In this document: positions 8,569 to 17,954 of the stretch, piece by piece | Numbering within the stretch: position 1 is the stretch's first letter | How the letters are laid out: each line of letters opens with the position of its first letter | DNA from: Sunxiuqinia elliptica | GTDB taxonomy: Bacteria; Bacteroidota; Bacteroidia; Bacteroidales; Prolixibacteraceae | Assembly: GCF_900113005.1 (NCBI RefSeq) | Contig: NZ_FONW01000003.1 | Location: 62,001-126,000 of the forward strand | Reading direction: 5' to 3' | DNA length: 64,000 nt | Program-made: the position numbers and the translations under genes | Notes under the pieces: generated by a model | The model's input: only the letters and a program-made list of their open reading frames with translations | Databases searched by the model: none | Told to the model about the DNA's origin: nothing

Positions 8569-9420
8569 TTAAAATGGTGGAATTGTGAGTTGTTCCTGGT
8601 ATTCCGAAGGACTTTGCCCGGCCACATTCTTAAACAGTCGACTAAATTGAGCTGCTTCCGAGAAACCTAGATCATAAGCAATTTCTTTAATCGGCTTGTC
8701 GGTGTAATACATTTCACGTTTCGCCTCTAAAATAATTCGTTCCTGAATGATTTGGAGGGGTGAGGCTCCATATAGCCGTTTGAAGGTGTTCGAGAGCGTT
8801 TTGGGCGATTTAAAAAGGAGGTCAGCATAATCTGCCACTTTGTGCATGGTGCGGAAATGCTTTTCAACCAGAGCTTGAAAATTGCGAATATCATCGGTTT
8901 CCTCCTGTGGCGGATCAATGTTGCGAAAAAGTTGTTGACGGCCCAGCCGAACGCTGATGATGATAAGCCGTTTGAGGAGTAGGCGCAACATGTCGCCTTG
9001 CGTGCTGTCGTTTTGCTGAAACTCTTCCTCTATTAATCGAATCAAATGTTGGTTGTCAGCAGTCTCTTTGGTGTTGGTATGTAGAATGGGCAAGCCTGGC
9101 ATTGCACCAAAAAGAAGTCCATCGCACGATAACTCTTTATCATGTAACTCAAGGCAGTAAAAAGCTTGGTTGAAATCAATCAGGTAATGTCGGTCATCCT
9201 TGGGTTCAATGGATGAAACATAACTCCCCGGAGTTACAAATACGATACTGTTGGGCTTTATCTGGTAACTTGAGAAATCAGACTGCACGATCATGGTTTC
9301 TCCAAAGTTTAGGAAAATACTGTAGAATGAGAGTGGGGTTTGGCTGTTTGCTTTAAGCCATTTGGGAGCTTGTGAAAGGGCAAAAAAGCCATCCAGCTGG
9401 TCGCTATATGTGTAATTCAT
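8569..9420 (-). CDS. AraC-family transcriptional regulator
   Basis: A 283-residue protein with an N-terminal cupin-like effector domain and a C-terminal double helix-turn-helix. The second HTH has KPIKEIAYDLGFSEAAQFSR and LFKNVAGQSPSEYQ, the AraC signature. The ATG at 9418-9420 (MNYTYSDQLDGFF) was preferred over an upstream ATG at 9480 that adds a non-conserved tail. It lies 165 bp upstream of the AhpD-like gene in the same direction, suggesting it controls the redox group. Six phased heptamers occupy the 5' intergenic region at 9569-9678. Confidence 0.88.
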   Translation of the reverse strand: MNYTYSDQLDGFFALSQAPKWLKANSQTPLSFYSIFLNFGETMIVQSDFSSYQIKPNSIVFVTPGSYVSSIEPKDDRHYLIDFNQAFYCLELHDKELSCDGLLFGAMPGLPILHTNTKETADNQHLIRLIEEEFQQNDSTQGDMLRLLLKRLIIISVRLGRQQLFRNIDPPQEETDDIRNFQALVEKHFRTMHKVADYADLLFKSPKTLSNTFKRLYGASPLQIIQERIILEAKREMYYTDKPIKEIAYDLGFSEAAQFSRLFKNVAGQSPSEYQEQLTIPPF

Positions 9421-9842
9421 CCGTCTTATTTTGAGCTTGAGTATTCCGATACTTATCAACTTTAAAGATAACCAAACCATTTTTTTGAATGTCGGTAGGC
9501 TTGTTAACGTTTGTTATGGCATGCAAAAGCTGATGCTCCTTTCATCTCGTTTAGCCTATGTTTACTGGCCCTGTTAAAGTTTTAGCCTCCCTGTTGGCTT
9601 TTTTCCTGTCCCTGTTACGATTTTGTTCGCCCAGTTATTAAATCTTAGCTTCCTGTAGGTGTTTTTATGATCTCTGTTATACAGGGGGTTAAAATTCTTT
9701 ATGTAGAGGGGCGTCTAACTGAAAGGACTATCGTTTGATTAACAGGATACTCAATAATACAGGCTATTTGAATGATTTTTTATTTTCGAGCCGGTAAAAT
9801 TCACGGGATATGGTTAAATTCGGAAGAATTTTGAATTGAGTT
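9421..9842. other. Intergenic region between divergent araC-like and mazG-like genes
   Basis: No gene is visible. Its main content is the phased heptamer array at 9569-9678. The presumed promoters of the two flanking genes must lie here, but I see no convincing -33/-7 pair. Confidence 0.5.
9569..9678. repeat. Phased heptamer array A (six copies, 20-21 bp period)
   Basis: Heptamers start at 9569 (CCCTGTT), 9589 (CCCTGTT), 9610 (CCCTGTT), 9630 (CCCAGTT), 9651 (TCCTGTA) and 9672 (CTCTGTT). Steps are 20, 21, 20, 21 and 21 bp. The 13-14-bp spacers differ from each other but are AT-rich with a central T run. The spacing equals two helical turns, so all copies face the same side of the DNA. The array lies between the AraC gene (minus) and the MazG-like gene (plus), more than 145 bp from either start. 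It is not CRISPR: the repeat is too short and so are the spacers. Confidence 0.75.
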
Positions 9843-10181
9843 ATGAGTAATTATAAGGACGTTATTGAAAAGCTAATTGAATTTAGAGATGAGCGAAATT
9901 GGGAACAGTTTCACGATTCGAAGAATTTGGCCCTGGCTTTATCCATTGAAGCGGCAGAGTTAAACGAGTTATTTCTTTGGAAGAAAGAGCATGAGTTGAG
10001 TGAGGTGAACTACGAAAAGCTGAAAGAAGAGCTTGCCGATGTTTTGGCTTATGCCTTTTTATTGGCCGAGAAACATGAGTTGGATGTTTTTGATATCGTA
10101 CTGGATAAAATCAAAAAGAATGCAGTCAAGTATCCTGTAGAAAAGGCCAAAGGAACGGCTAAAAAGTACACCGAACTGTAG
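9843..10181 (+). CDS. MazG-like nucleotide pyrophosphohydrolase
   Basis: A 112-residue all-alpha NTP pyrophosphohydrolase of the MazG/RS21-C6 type, which hydrolyses (often aberrant or dCTP-like) nucleoside triphosphates to monophosphate and pyrophosphate in the cytosol. The two metal-binding elements are visible: EAAELNE (Glu36, Glu39) and EELADVLAY (Glu63, Asp66). The N-terminus with FRDERNWEQFHDSKNLA is also typical. It is a single gene, closed by a hairpin at 10268-10289. Confidence 0.88.
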   Translation: MSNYKDVIEKLIEFRDERNWEQFHDSKNLALALSIEAAELNELFLWKKEHELSEVNYEKLKEELADVLAYAFLLAEKHELDVFDIVLDKIKKNAVKYPVEKAKGTAKKYTEL

Positions 10182-10267
10182 TTAGTTAGCGTTTCTAAAC
10201 TACGCTTGGCAAAAGCAGCTGAAAAGCATTGTAACATATTTCGCTTTTAAGATTGGGCCATAAAAAA

Positions 10268-10289
10268 GTCGAACACAATTGTGCTCGAC
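10268..10289. terminator. Terminator hairpin between mazG-like gene and focA
   Basis: GTCGAACACAA and TTGTGCTCGAC form an 11-bp stem with one mismatch. An A run lies on the left (a T run for the minus strand) and CATTTCTTATTT on the right. It lies between convergent genes and can serve both. Confidence 0.75.
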
Positions 10290-10318
10290 CATTTCTTATT
10301 TCGTGGTATTTTTTTTAT

Positions 10319-11101
10319 CTAATCCCGAGCGTAGGTGTACCAATAAAGGGTTCCGACAAAGAAAGCTCCACCCACAATATTTCCAAGGGTTGCTGGAATC
10401 AGGTTTTTCACGATAAAAGTCGTCCAGCTAATGTCAGCTCCTTCAAAGATCGCTAGTGGAATAAAAAACATATTAGCGATGGAGTGCTCAAAGCCCATTG
10501 TAACAAAGGCCATAACGGGCCACCAAATGCCCAGAATTTTCCCGGAAGTGTGTTGCGCTGACATTCCCATCCAGAGCGACAAACAAACCAGCCAGTTGGC
10601 GCCAATTCCTTTCAGAAAGGTTTTAAAAAATGAATTGCCTGTTTTTCCTAAGGCGATATTTTGTACAGTTTCGCTCCAGGGAGAAGCACTCACCAAATCG
10701 GTTAAATGAACCAAAAAATAAGCGACAAACAACGAGCCGATGAAGTTTCCAACATATACCAAGCCCCAGTTACGTAAAGGGGCTGTCCAGCTTTGCTTTT
10801 TGCCGAGTACGTTGGGCATAAAGTAGGCATTGTTACCAGTAAACAATTCTGCACCGGCCATGACTACCATCATCAGGCCAACGGGGAACATGGCGCCCAT
10901 TAAAAATTTGGAAATTCCGGGGTTTTCGGCTGCGATTCCAGGTACCCCGCCACCAACCAGAATGGCCAGTAAGCCGCCAAAGGCAATGTACGCCCCAGCC
11001 ATAAATGCAAGAACCAGGATTTTTTTTGCGGAGTAGGAATCTTTGTCGATTGCCAGTTTGCCGGCAACTTTGATGATTTCTTTCGGTGAATATAAACTCA
11101 T
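10319..11101 (-). CDS. focA: Formate/nitrite (FNT) family channel, probably formate channel FocA
   Basis: A 260-residue inner-membrane protein with about six membrane segments. FNT signatures are AELFTGNNAYF, the first-pore-helix region, and GFEHSIANMFFIP with the pore His. Its gene follows pflA by 7 bp on the same strand and so belongs to the pflB-pflA-focA operon, strongly supporting formate export (and re-import) during fermentation. The length agrees with the FocA family. Confidence 0.9.
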   Translation of the reverse strand: MSLYSPKEIIKVAGKLAIDKDSYSAKKILVLAFMAGAYIAFGGLLAILVGGGVPGIAAENPGISKFLMGAMFPVGLMMVVMAGAELFTGNNAYFMPNVLGKKQSWTAPLRNWGLVYVGNFIGSLFVAYFLVHLTDLVSASPWSETVQNIALGKTGNSFFKTFLKGIGANWLVCLSLWMGMSAQHTSGKILGIWWPVMAFVTMGFEHSIANMFFIPLAIFEGADISWTTFIVKNLIPATLGNIVGGAFFVGTLYWYTYARD

Positions 11102-11108
11102 CGGTTTT

Positions 11109-11858
11109 TTATTTTACAATTACTTTTTTGAAGTGAGGGTTTAGTTTTTTCTCGATGCGCTCCAGTTGCTCTGCCGTGTTTTCAGCAACATCTTTCAGTT
11201 GATATTGCATTTCCAGCGCTTCCCATTTGTACTCTCCCAGTTTGTGATAAGGTAAAATTTCAAATCGTTCGAGGTAGTTCATTTCAGAAAACTGCTCAAT
11301 CAGCCAGTCAAGTGAGCTCTCGTCATCAGTAAAACCAGGAACAAGCACGTAACGTAGCCAGAAGGGGCGCTGACTTTCTTCGCGTAGCCGGATGTTGCTG
11401 AGCATTGCTTGTAAGCGTGATACACCAGTTAGTGATTGAAAACCTTCGTCAGTAGTCGCTTTTACATCGAACATGACTAAATCGGATAATTCGGAGATTA
11501 ACTTCTGAGCTTCCGGCGTGCGAACGACACCGTTGGTGTCAATGTTGGTATGGATATTTTCGGCTTTTAAAGCCTCGAAAAATGGGATCAGTGCTTTGCT
11601 TTGTAGCATGGGTTCACCTCCGGAGACGGTTACGCCACCATCATCGCCAAAGTAGTTTTTCATGTTGCATGCCCGTTTTACGAGTGCTTCAATTTCCGTC
11701 GCGTTACCACCTTTTAGGTTAATGGTGTCGGGATTTTGGCAATACAGACATTTAAGGTTGCAGCCCTGCAAAAAGACCACCAACCTTATTCCCGGACCAT
11801 CATGCGTCCCAAATGATTCGATTGAATGAACAGAAAGTGTATTTTCAGTTTGGGTCAT
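11109..11858 (-). CDS. pflA: Pyruvate formate-lyase-activating enzyme
   Basis: A 249-residue radical SAM enzyme that installs the glycyl radical on PflB using a [4Fe-4S] cluster and S-adenosylmethionine. The cluster motif CNLKCLYC lies at Cys33, Cys37 and Cys40. The N-terminus IESFGTHDGPGIRLVVFLQG and VTVSGGEPMLQ are typical. It follows pflB by 80 bp, across a hairpin that may reduce its expression relative to pflB. Confidence 0.94.
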   Translation of the reverse strand: MTQTENTLSVHSIESFGTHDGPGIRLVVFLQGCNLKCLYCQNPDTINLKGGNATEIEALVKRACNMKNYFGDDGGVTVSGGEPMLQSKALIPFFEALKAENIHTNIDTNGVVRTPEAQKLISELSDLVMFDVKATTDEGFQSLTGVSRLQAMLSNIRLREESQRPFWLRYVLVPGFTDDESSLDWLIEQFSEMNYLERFEILPYHKLGEYKWEALEMQYQLKDVAENTAEQLERIEKKLNPHFKKVIVK

Positions 11859-11871
11859 AGTCTATAAAAAT

Positions 11872-11911
11872 AGAAGACATCCCATCTCTAAAAAGAGACA
11901 GCATGTCTTCT
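11872..11911 (-). terminator. Partial terminator/attenuator between pflB and pflA
   Basis: AGAAGACAT pairs with ATGTCTTCT, and an inner TCTCT/AGAGA stem strengthens the hairpin. Read on the minus strand it is followed by ATTTTTAT. It lies between pflB and pflA, so it probably lowers read-through into pflA-focA. Confidence 0.65.
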
Positions 11912-11938
11912 GGATAAGTTATATGGATAAAATCCTTT

Positions 11939-14155
11939 TTATAACGATTCGTGGAATGAGCGAGTCAATACTTCCTGCTGTTGCTCGCGGGTTAGACGAA
12001 CAAAGTTTACGGCGTATCCCGACACACGAATGGTCAGCTGAGGATGTTCCTCTGGGTGTTCCATTGCGTGGATCAGAGTTTCGCGATCCAAGACGTTCAC
12101 ATTTAAGTGCTGTGCGTTTGAGCCAAAGTAGCCATCCAAGGTCCGAACCAGGTTTGCAATCCGATCTTCAGGAGTTGATCCCAATGATTTTGGTACTACC
12201 GACAAGGTGTTTGAAATACCATCTTTCGAATCTTTGTAATCAATTTTAGCTACCGAGTTAAGTGAGGCAATTATACCGTGTGTGTCACGCCCGTGCATTG
12301 GGTTAGCTCCTGGTGCAAATGCTACACCTTTGGCACGCCCGTCAGGTGTAGCCCCGGTTTTCAGTCCATACACCACATTCGAAGTAATGGTTAAAACCGA
12401 AAGGGTAGGGTTGGCATCTTTGTACACTTTGTGCTGCGATAATTCAGTATTGAAGTGATTGACTACGTCGCGGGCAATCAAGTCAACACGATCGTCATCG
12501 TTTCCGTATTTTGGGAAATCACCTTCAATTTCGAAATCAACAGTCAAGCCGTTTTCATCACGAATAGGTTTTACTTTCGCATGTTTAATCGCAGACAATG
12601 AATCGGCTACAATTGAAAGGCCTGCAATACCATAAGCGATATTAATCTTTGGATTGGTATCAATTAAAGCCATTTGGGCCTTTTCGTAGTAATATTTATC
12701 GTGCATGAAGTGGATGATGTTCATGGCATCGTTATATACGCGAGCCACTTCTTTCATCGCTAGCTTAAAGTTCGCGATCACTTCATCGTAATCAAGGTAG
12801 TCGTTTTGAAGAGATGGGATACCGTCAACCATTTGAGTGCCGGTGTTTTCACACTGTCCACGGTTGATGGCCAATAACAGCGTTTTTGCCAGGTTGGTTC
12901 TTGCGCCAAAGAACTGAATGTGTTTTCCAAGCTCCTGCATTGACACACAGCAAGCAATACCGTAGTCGTCACAGTTCGCACTTGTCCGCATCAAGTCATC
13001 ATTCTCGTACTGAATGGATGAGGTTTCAATGGATACTTTTGCACAGTAATCTTTGAATCCCTGAGGCAGGTTTTTCGACCACAGAATGGTGATGTTTGGC
13101 TCTGGGGATGGCCCCAGGTTGTATAATGTATTCAGGAAGCGGAATGAGGTTTTTGTAACCTTGCTACGTCCATCAATCAACAAGCCACCGATTGACTCCG
13201 TTACCCAAGTTGGATCACCAGCAAAAATTTGATCATAAGCTTCCATGCGAAGGTGGCGAACCATGCGCAGTTTCATGACAAATTGGTCAATGTACTCCTG
13301 CGCTTCTTCCTCTGTGATAATACCTTCAGTTAAGTCTTTTTCAATAAAAATATCCAGGAATGAAGATACACTTCCCAATGACATGGCAGCTCCATCTTGC
13401 TCTTTTACGGCAGCAAGGTAAGCCATGTAGGTCCATTGAACAGCTTCGCGAGCATTTTCAGCAGGGCGGCTAAGGTCAAGATTGTAGATTTTACCCATCT
13501 CGATCATGTCGTAAAGCGCCTTAATTTGCTCTGAAACCTCTTCGCGCAAACGAATCGTTGCATCGGTCATTGGCCCGTGGATCTCACTTAAATCAGCTTT
13601 TTTAGATTCAATTAACCGGTTGATTCCGTACAAGGCAACGCGTCGGTAATCTCCAATGATTCGTCCACGTGCGTAGTTGTCAGGTAGACCAGTTAAAAAT
13701 CCTAAAGAGCGGAATTTGCGAATCTCGTCAGTGTAAGCGTCAAACACACCGTCGTTGTGCGTTTTTGTGTATTTGCTGAAACTCTCTGTAATAACTTCGT
13801 TTGGTGCGAGTCCATGCTCAGAAAGGGCTTTCTGAACAACTTTGAAGCCTCCATAAGGTTTCATCGCACGTTTCAATACTTGATCTGTTTGCAGGCCTAC
13901 GATTACTTCACTTTCCTGATCGATGTAGCCGGCTTTAAATGCAGTCATTGAAGATACGGTTTGCGTATCAACACTGCGCAGGCCATTTTTTTGGCGCTCT
14001 TCCTTTAGTGCGTCTTTACAGATGTCCCACAAGCGAGTTGTACGTGCCGTTGGGCCTACCAAAAAGTCATGATTACCAGTGTAGGGAGTGATATTCTGAG
14101 TAACAAAATCCTTTACCTCAATGGTGTTGGTCCAAATTCCTTCTTTAAACTTCAT
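11939..14155 (-). CDS. pflB: Formate C-acetyltransferase (pyruvate formate-lyase)
   Basis: A 738-residue glycyl-radical enzyme converting pyruvate and CoA to acetyl-CoA and formate under anoxia. The catalytic cysteine pair is in [21 protein letters not shown] (Cys402-Cys403). The radical glycine is Gly713 in [13 protein letters not shown] near the C-terminus. It is the first gene of a minus-strand operon with pflA and focA, identifying the host as a mixed-acid fermenter. The start [10 protein letters not shown] at 14155 matches the family. Confidence 0.97.
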   Translation of the reverse strand: MKFKEGIWTNTIEVKDFVTQNITPYTGNHDFLVGPTARTTRLWDICKDALKEERQKNGLRSVDTQTVSSMTAFKAGYIDQESEVIVGLQTDQVLKRAMKPYGGFKVVQKALSEHGLAPNEVITESFSKYTKTHNDGVFDAYTDEIRKFRSLGFLTGLPDNYARGRIIGDYRRVALYGINRLIESKKADLSEIHGPMTDATIRLREEVSEQIKALYDMIEMGKIYNLDLSRPAENAREAVQWTYMAYLAAVKEQDGAAMSLGSVSSFLDIFIEKDLTEGIITEEEAQEYIDQFVMKLRMVRHLRMEAYDQIFAGDPTWVTESIGGLLIDGRSKVTKTSFRFLNTLYNLGPSPEPNITILWSKNLPQGFKDYCAKVSIETSSIQYENDDLMRTSANCDDYGIACCVSMQELGKHIQFFGARTNLAKTLLLAINRGQCENTGTQMVDGIPSLQNDYLDYDEVIANFKLAMKEVARVYNDAMNIIHFMHDKYYYEKAQMALIDTNPKINIAYGIAGLSIVADSLSAIKHAKVKPIRDENGLTVDFEIEGDFPKYGNDDDRVDLIARDVVNHFNTELSQHKVYKDANPTLSVLTITSNVVYGLKTGATPDGRAKGVAFAPGANPMHGRDTHGIIASLNSVAKIDYKDSKDGISNTLSVVPKSLGSTPEDRIANLVRTLDGYFGSNAQHLNVNVLDRETLIHAMEHPEEHPQLTIRVSGYAVNFVRLTREQQQEVLTRSFHESL

Positions 14156-14582
14156 AGCTGATTTTCTTTCTGATCGTTAATTATATCATTGATTGCAACT
14201 TAATACAATTCATATGTTTTATAACATGTAATTTTTCGGCAAATATAGGAAATATTCGGAACAGTCAAAATCCCCATTTTTAGTGATTCTTCCAACTGAA
14301 GAAAACTCAATAATAAATACCTGTTGCTCAGTTAAAAACAACAAGTATATTTTATGGATTGTTTTGTTTTTTTATTTAAAATGGATGGGATGGTTAGTCG
14401 CTCAGCAAAGAAATACTGCTTTGTATATCTGATTGCTCCCATTAGGAGGGTTAAAAGTAATAGAATTTTCAAGTAACTGATTATTTGTAATAACTATTTT
14501 TCGTGTTTTGTGTTGCTTTATAATTATTTTTCGTGATTTGTAATTGTTTTTCTGCTATATTTGGTGTAATTGTTTTTCGTAG
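14156..14582. other. Divergent intergenic region between pflB and the Fic gene
   Basis: No gene is visible. The half near the Fic start carries four of the six 12-bp repeats described at 14491-14630. The pflB promoter should lie near 14170-14300, where the DNA is AT-rich, but I see no certain box. Confidence 0.45.
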
Positions 14583-14630
14583 ATGAATATGAATCGTAAT
14601 TGTTTTTCACAAGAAATAACTGTTTTTCGG
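14491..14630 (+). repeat. Six direct repeats TAAYTRTTTTTC spanning the Fic gene start
   Basis: Perfect matches to TAAYTRTTTTTC begin at 14491, 14521, 14541, 14567, 14597 and 14617, with steps of 30, 20, 26, 30 and 20 bp. Most continue with G. Four copies are upstream of the ATG at 14583. The last two lie inside the coding sequence and encode NCF and TVF of the N-terminus. The direct orientation, and spacing mostly near multiples of a helical turn, suggest an operator array for cooperative binding, possibly autoregulatory. Confidence 0.7.
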
Positions 14631-16124
14631 GGCAGAGTTGCTCCGGAAAAAGGCTATTTGGTTGGATATGGAGCGATTATCCATAATTACAACTTACCTG
14701 TACCAATTCCCTTTGGTCTGTCATTAATTAGTCTGAAAGACAGGAAGTATCAAACAGAAAATTGGCAAATTTTTACTCCCAGATATAACCCGGATAGTAC
14801 GCTCTACAAACAACTAGTTTTTGCACTGAAATATGAAGGTGTAAACCTCCTGATATTAAAAAAGCTATTTGACGTATTAAGCCCCGATGAGATAAAAGAA
14901 CTTGTGCGGATTGAACCAACAAGCCAGTATAGTCGCAAGATCTGGTTTTTATATGAGTGGTTATTGCATTATCAATTAGATATTCCGGATTTGAACCGAG
15001 GAAATTTTGTGTCGCTAATCGATGATAAAAAACAATTTGCCATAGGAGGGAAACGATCATCTCGTCATCGGATTATTAATAATTTACCGGGGACACCAGA
15101 GTTTTGCCCGTTGATTTCCAAAACCGAAAAATTAAATCAATACATTGCTTCTGACTTTCAGAAGCAGAAGAATAACTACCTGAAAGGCATTCATAAAGAT
15201 GTGATGCAACGCGCAGCATCCTTTTTATTATTGAAAGACTCAAAAGCGTCGTTTACTATTGAAGGAGAAAACCCTGGAACAAACCGCGCTTTGCGATGGG
15301 GGAAGGCCATTGGAGAGGCTGGTAGAAATCCGTTATCAAAAGCAGAGTTGTTGCGGTTGCAGCAAATCATTATTGAGAACAAACGCTTTACTAACATGGG
15401 ATTTCGCACTGAAGGCGGTTTTGTGGGAGACCGTGACCGAGTGAATGGTGATCCAATTCCAGACCATATTTCGGCTAAGCCGGAAGATGTGGAAATGCTT
15501 CTGGACGGACTGATTGAAGCTTCGGAGCTCATGGAAAGTGAAACTTTTAATCCCATTCTAGCTGCTGCAAGCATTGCTTTTGGTTTTGTTTTTATCCATC
15601 CTTTTTCAGATGGAAATGGCCGACTTCATCGCTACCTGATTCATCATCTTTTAGCGAAACTGAATCTGGCACAGCAAGGTGTTATTTTTCCTATTTCAGC
15701 TTCGATCTTAGACCGGATAGATCAATATCGAAACGTTTTGGAATCGTATTCTCATCCAGTTTTAGACCAGATTGATTGGGAGATTACGCCGGATCACAAT
15801 GTCCGGGTGTTGAATGAGACCATTGATTATTACCGGTATTTTGATGCGACCAAGCAAGCTGAGTTTTTGTTTGAATGTGTTTTTGATACCATTAATCGGA
15901 TCATCCCCGAGGAAGTCAATTACATTCTCAACTATGATGAGTTCAAACGATTCATTGATGATCAGTTCGAGATGCCGGATAAATTAGTTGCAAGCTTGGT
16001 TCGTTTTCTCGAACAAAATAATGGAACACTTTCCAAACGGGCACTGAGCAGGGAATTCAAGGCACTTAAGGTAACGGAAGTGAAGGTGATTGAAAAGTTG
16101 TATCGTGAAATATTCAACGGATAA
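14583..16124 (+). CDS. Fic-domain protein with N-terminal inhibitory motif
   Basis: A 513-residue Fic-family enzyme, which typically transfers AMP (or another nucleotide moiety) to a target protein. The catalytic motif HPFSDGNGRLHR lies at residues 339-350. A canonical inhibitory helix motif S-FTI-EG (Ser223-Glu227-Gly228) precedes the Fic core, so this is a self-inhibited enzyme. The first 200 residues are an uncommon N-terminal region. The last about 60 (KLVASLVRFLEQNNGTLSKRALSREF) look like a small winged-helix or adaptor domain. No separate antitoxin gene is adjacent. Six 12-bp repeats surround its start codon. The target is unknown. Confidence 0.88.
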   Translation: MNMNRNCFSQEITVFRGRVAPEKGYLVGYGAIIHNYNLPVPIPFGLSLISLKDRKYQTENWQIFTPRYNPDSTLYKQLVFALKYEGVNLLILKKLFDVLSPDEIKELVRIEPTSQYSRKIWFLYEWLLHYQLDIPDLNRGNFVSLIDDKKQFAIGGKRSSRHRIINNLPGTPEFCPLISKTEKLNQYIASDFQKQKNNYLKGIHKDVMQRAASFLLLKDSKASFTIEGENPGTNRALRWGKAIGEAGRNPLSKAELLRLQQIIIENKRFTNMGFRTEGGFVGDRDRVNGDPIPDHISAKPEDVEMLLDGLIEASELMESETFNPILAAASIAFGFVFIHPFSDGNGRLHRYLIHHLLAKLNLAQQGVIFPISASILDRIDQYRNVLESYSHPVLDQIDWEITPDHNVRVLNETIDYYRYFDATKQAEFLFECVFDTINRIIPEEVNYILNYDEFKRFIDDQFEMPDKLVASLVRFLEQNNGTLSKRALSREFKALKVTEVKVIEKLYREIFNG

Positions 16125-16131
16125 AAGTAAA

Positions 16132-16169
16132 TCAAAAAAAAACTCACCAATGCTTGATGCATTGATGAG
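16132..16169 (-). terminator. Terminator of ssrA (also at the 3' end of the Fic gene)
   Basis: The stem CTCACCAATGC/GCATTGATGAG has one mismatch. On the minus strand it is followed by a run of T residues (A run at 16134-16142 on the plus strand). Confidence 0.8.
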
Positions 16170-16173
16170 CGTC

Positions 16174-16572
16174 AGTGGAGCTGCGGGGAATCGAACCCCG
16201 GTCCAAACGAGGAAGCCATATGCTTTCTACATGTTTAGCCCCGACTTAATTTTCGAGTAGTAGCTGGATCAAGGCCACCGACCACTACCTTATCTTCTAA
16301 AGTTTCGCTTAGTGCGCGAAGCGAGCACTTAACTAGCCTCGATTTTTTGCACCGCCGAACCGGATAGCCTCAAGGCAATAGCATCCGGGCGATGTCCTGT
16401 CCCAGCACCTTGTGCCGGGATTAAGCAGTTAACCTACTGTGATTCGGTTACGCAGCAAGAGCGTAATTGTTTTCGCCAATTAAAAGTTTGATCATTAAGA
16501 TTTTCGAGCCAACAACCAAAGCTCGACATGCTTACATACCTCTTCTACCCGCTGTCAAAACCAGTCAGCCCC
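16174..16572 (-). ncRNA. ssrA: tmRNA (SsrA)
   Basis: Transfer-messenger RNA that rescues stalled ribosomes and tags the nascent peptide. The 5' end GGGGCTGACTGGTTTTGACAGC (minus strand, from 16572) and the 3' TPsiC-arm/acceptor GGTTCGATTCCCCGCAGCTCC pair to form the tRNA-like acceptor. The tag frame reads GENNYALAA followed by TAA (around 16453-16482), typical of Bacteroidota. The 3' CCA does not appear to be encoded: CAGCTCCA is followed by CTG. The exact 3' end is therefore uncertain by a few bases. Confidence 0.93.
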
Positions 16573-16751
16573 GGTAATCGAGGGACGACAAAATTACAAT
16601 AAATTTTGGCAAAACCACAAACTTACGATAGTTTCTCTCGCTTTATTCTCGGTGGTTTTAACGAATAGCATTTGATGAACTAGAAAGCAAGCTGACTTCT
16701 GAATAAGAAGATAATTGTTATCTTTAGAATTCGTGAAATAGAAAGAGAATT

Positions 16752-17954
16752 ATGAAGATTGGCATTTTGAGAGAGACCCGGCGATGGAAAGATCGTAGAG
16801 TAGCTATCACCCCGGAAACAGCAGCGTGGATTAAGCAGAATTATCCTACCATTGATATTGTCGTTCAACCCAGTTCGTTACGAGTTCATAAAGATGAAGA
16901 ATATGCTCAATTAGGCATTCCTGTTGTAGAAGATATTTCAGATTGTGATCTGTTGATTGGTGTTAAAGAGGTCGCAAACGAGGCGCTTATTGAGGGGAAA
17001 ACCTACCTGATGTTTGCTCATGTTGCGAAAGAACAATCACACAATCAGGAGTTTTTTCGGTTGATGGCTCAAAAGAAAATTACCTTAATTGATTACGAAT
17101 ATTTAGTTGACAAACACAATGATCGTTTGGTAGCCTTTGGTTTTTGGGCGGGCGTGGTTGGTGCCTATTATGCACTACTAGGAGTGGCTAAACGTTTTTG
17201 TGATATGGAAATACCTGGGCCAGAGGAATGCACAGATTTGAATGATTTGCACCGTCAGTTAAAAGCAATTCCACTACCTCCGTTAAAATTTTTGATTACC
17301 GGGGGTGGGAGAGTGGCTTCAGGCGCTTTAGAGATTATTAAACATTTGGGTATTCCAGAAGTGCTTCCTCATGATTTCTTATTGAGGGATTATGATCATC
17401 CGGTATTTACCCGTTTGGATCCAGAGGACTACGTTGAGCGGACGGACGGACAAGCATACAGCAATCTCCATTTTTACGAGCATCCACAGTTGTATCATTC
17501 CAGCTTTTTGCCATATACTAAATCCGCAGACGTATTTATTCCTTGCCATTTTTGGAATCAACAATCGCCTGATTTTTTCACCAAGCAGGATTTACTTGCT
17601 TCAGACTTTTCTATTTCATTGATTTCAGATATTAGTTGCGATGTGCCAGGCCCAATTCCAACAACCCTTCGAACAACCGAAATTGAAGCTCCTTTTTATG
17701 ATGTTGAGCCTGAAAGTTGTTCTGAAAAAGAAGCCTTTTCATCCAAAGAACATGTTACGGTAGTTGCAGTAGATAACCTGCCGGCAGCTTTACCGTTCGA
17801 TGCCTCTCGCACTTTTGCCAGAGATTTATATTATGAGGTATTTCCCTCGCTTTTTGGTGTCGATCACCATCAAATAATTGAACGAGCAACCATTTTAGAC
17901 AAAGGAAAATTAACTTCATGCTACAGTTACCTGGAAAGCTTCTTGAATGATTAA
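16752..17954 (+). CDS. NAD(P)-dependent dehydrogenase of the alanine/saccharopine dehydrogenase family
   Basis: A 400-residue cytosolic oxidoreductase. The N-terminus MKIGILRETRRWKDRRVAITP is that of the AlaDH/PNT and lysine-forming saccharopine dehydrogenase fold. The dinucleotide-binding GGGRVASGALEII is at about residues 184-196. DISCDVPGPIPTTLRTT and AVDNLPAALPFDASRTF are typical of the saccharopine-dehydrogenase-like group of Bacteroidota. The substrate is not certain. Its stop codon abuts the stop codon of the next, convergent gene with no spacer. Confidence 0.75.
   Translation: MKIGILRETRRWKDRRVAITPETAAWIKQNYPTIDIVVQPSSLRVHKDEEYAQLGIPVVEDISDCDLLIGVKEVANEALIEGKTYLMFAHVAKEQSHNQEFFRLMAQKKITLIDYEYLVDKHNDRLVAFGFWAGVVGAYYALLGVAKRFCDMEIPGPEECTDLNDLHRQLKAIPLPPLKFLITGGGRVASGALEIIKHLGIPEVLPHDFLLRDYDHPVFTRLDPEDYVERTDGQAYSNLHFYEHPQLYHSSFLPYTKSADVFIPCHFWNQQSPDFFTKQDLLASDFSISLISDISCDVPGPIPTTLRTTEIEAPFYDVEPESCSEKEAFSSKEHVTVVAVDNLPAALPFDASRTFARDLYYEVFPSLFGVDHHQIIERATILDKGKLTSCYSYLESFLND

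Noticed and set aside
9569-9678. CRISPR array or plasmid-type iterons
   Set aside because: Conserved units are only 7 bp with 13-14-bp spacers and no cas genes. There is no replication-initiator gene nearby.
11923-12249. 108-codon plus-strand frame
   Set aside because: It is a shadow on the opposite strand of the C-terminal coding region of pflB.
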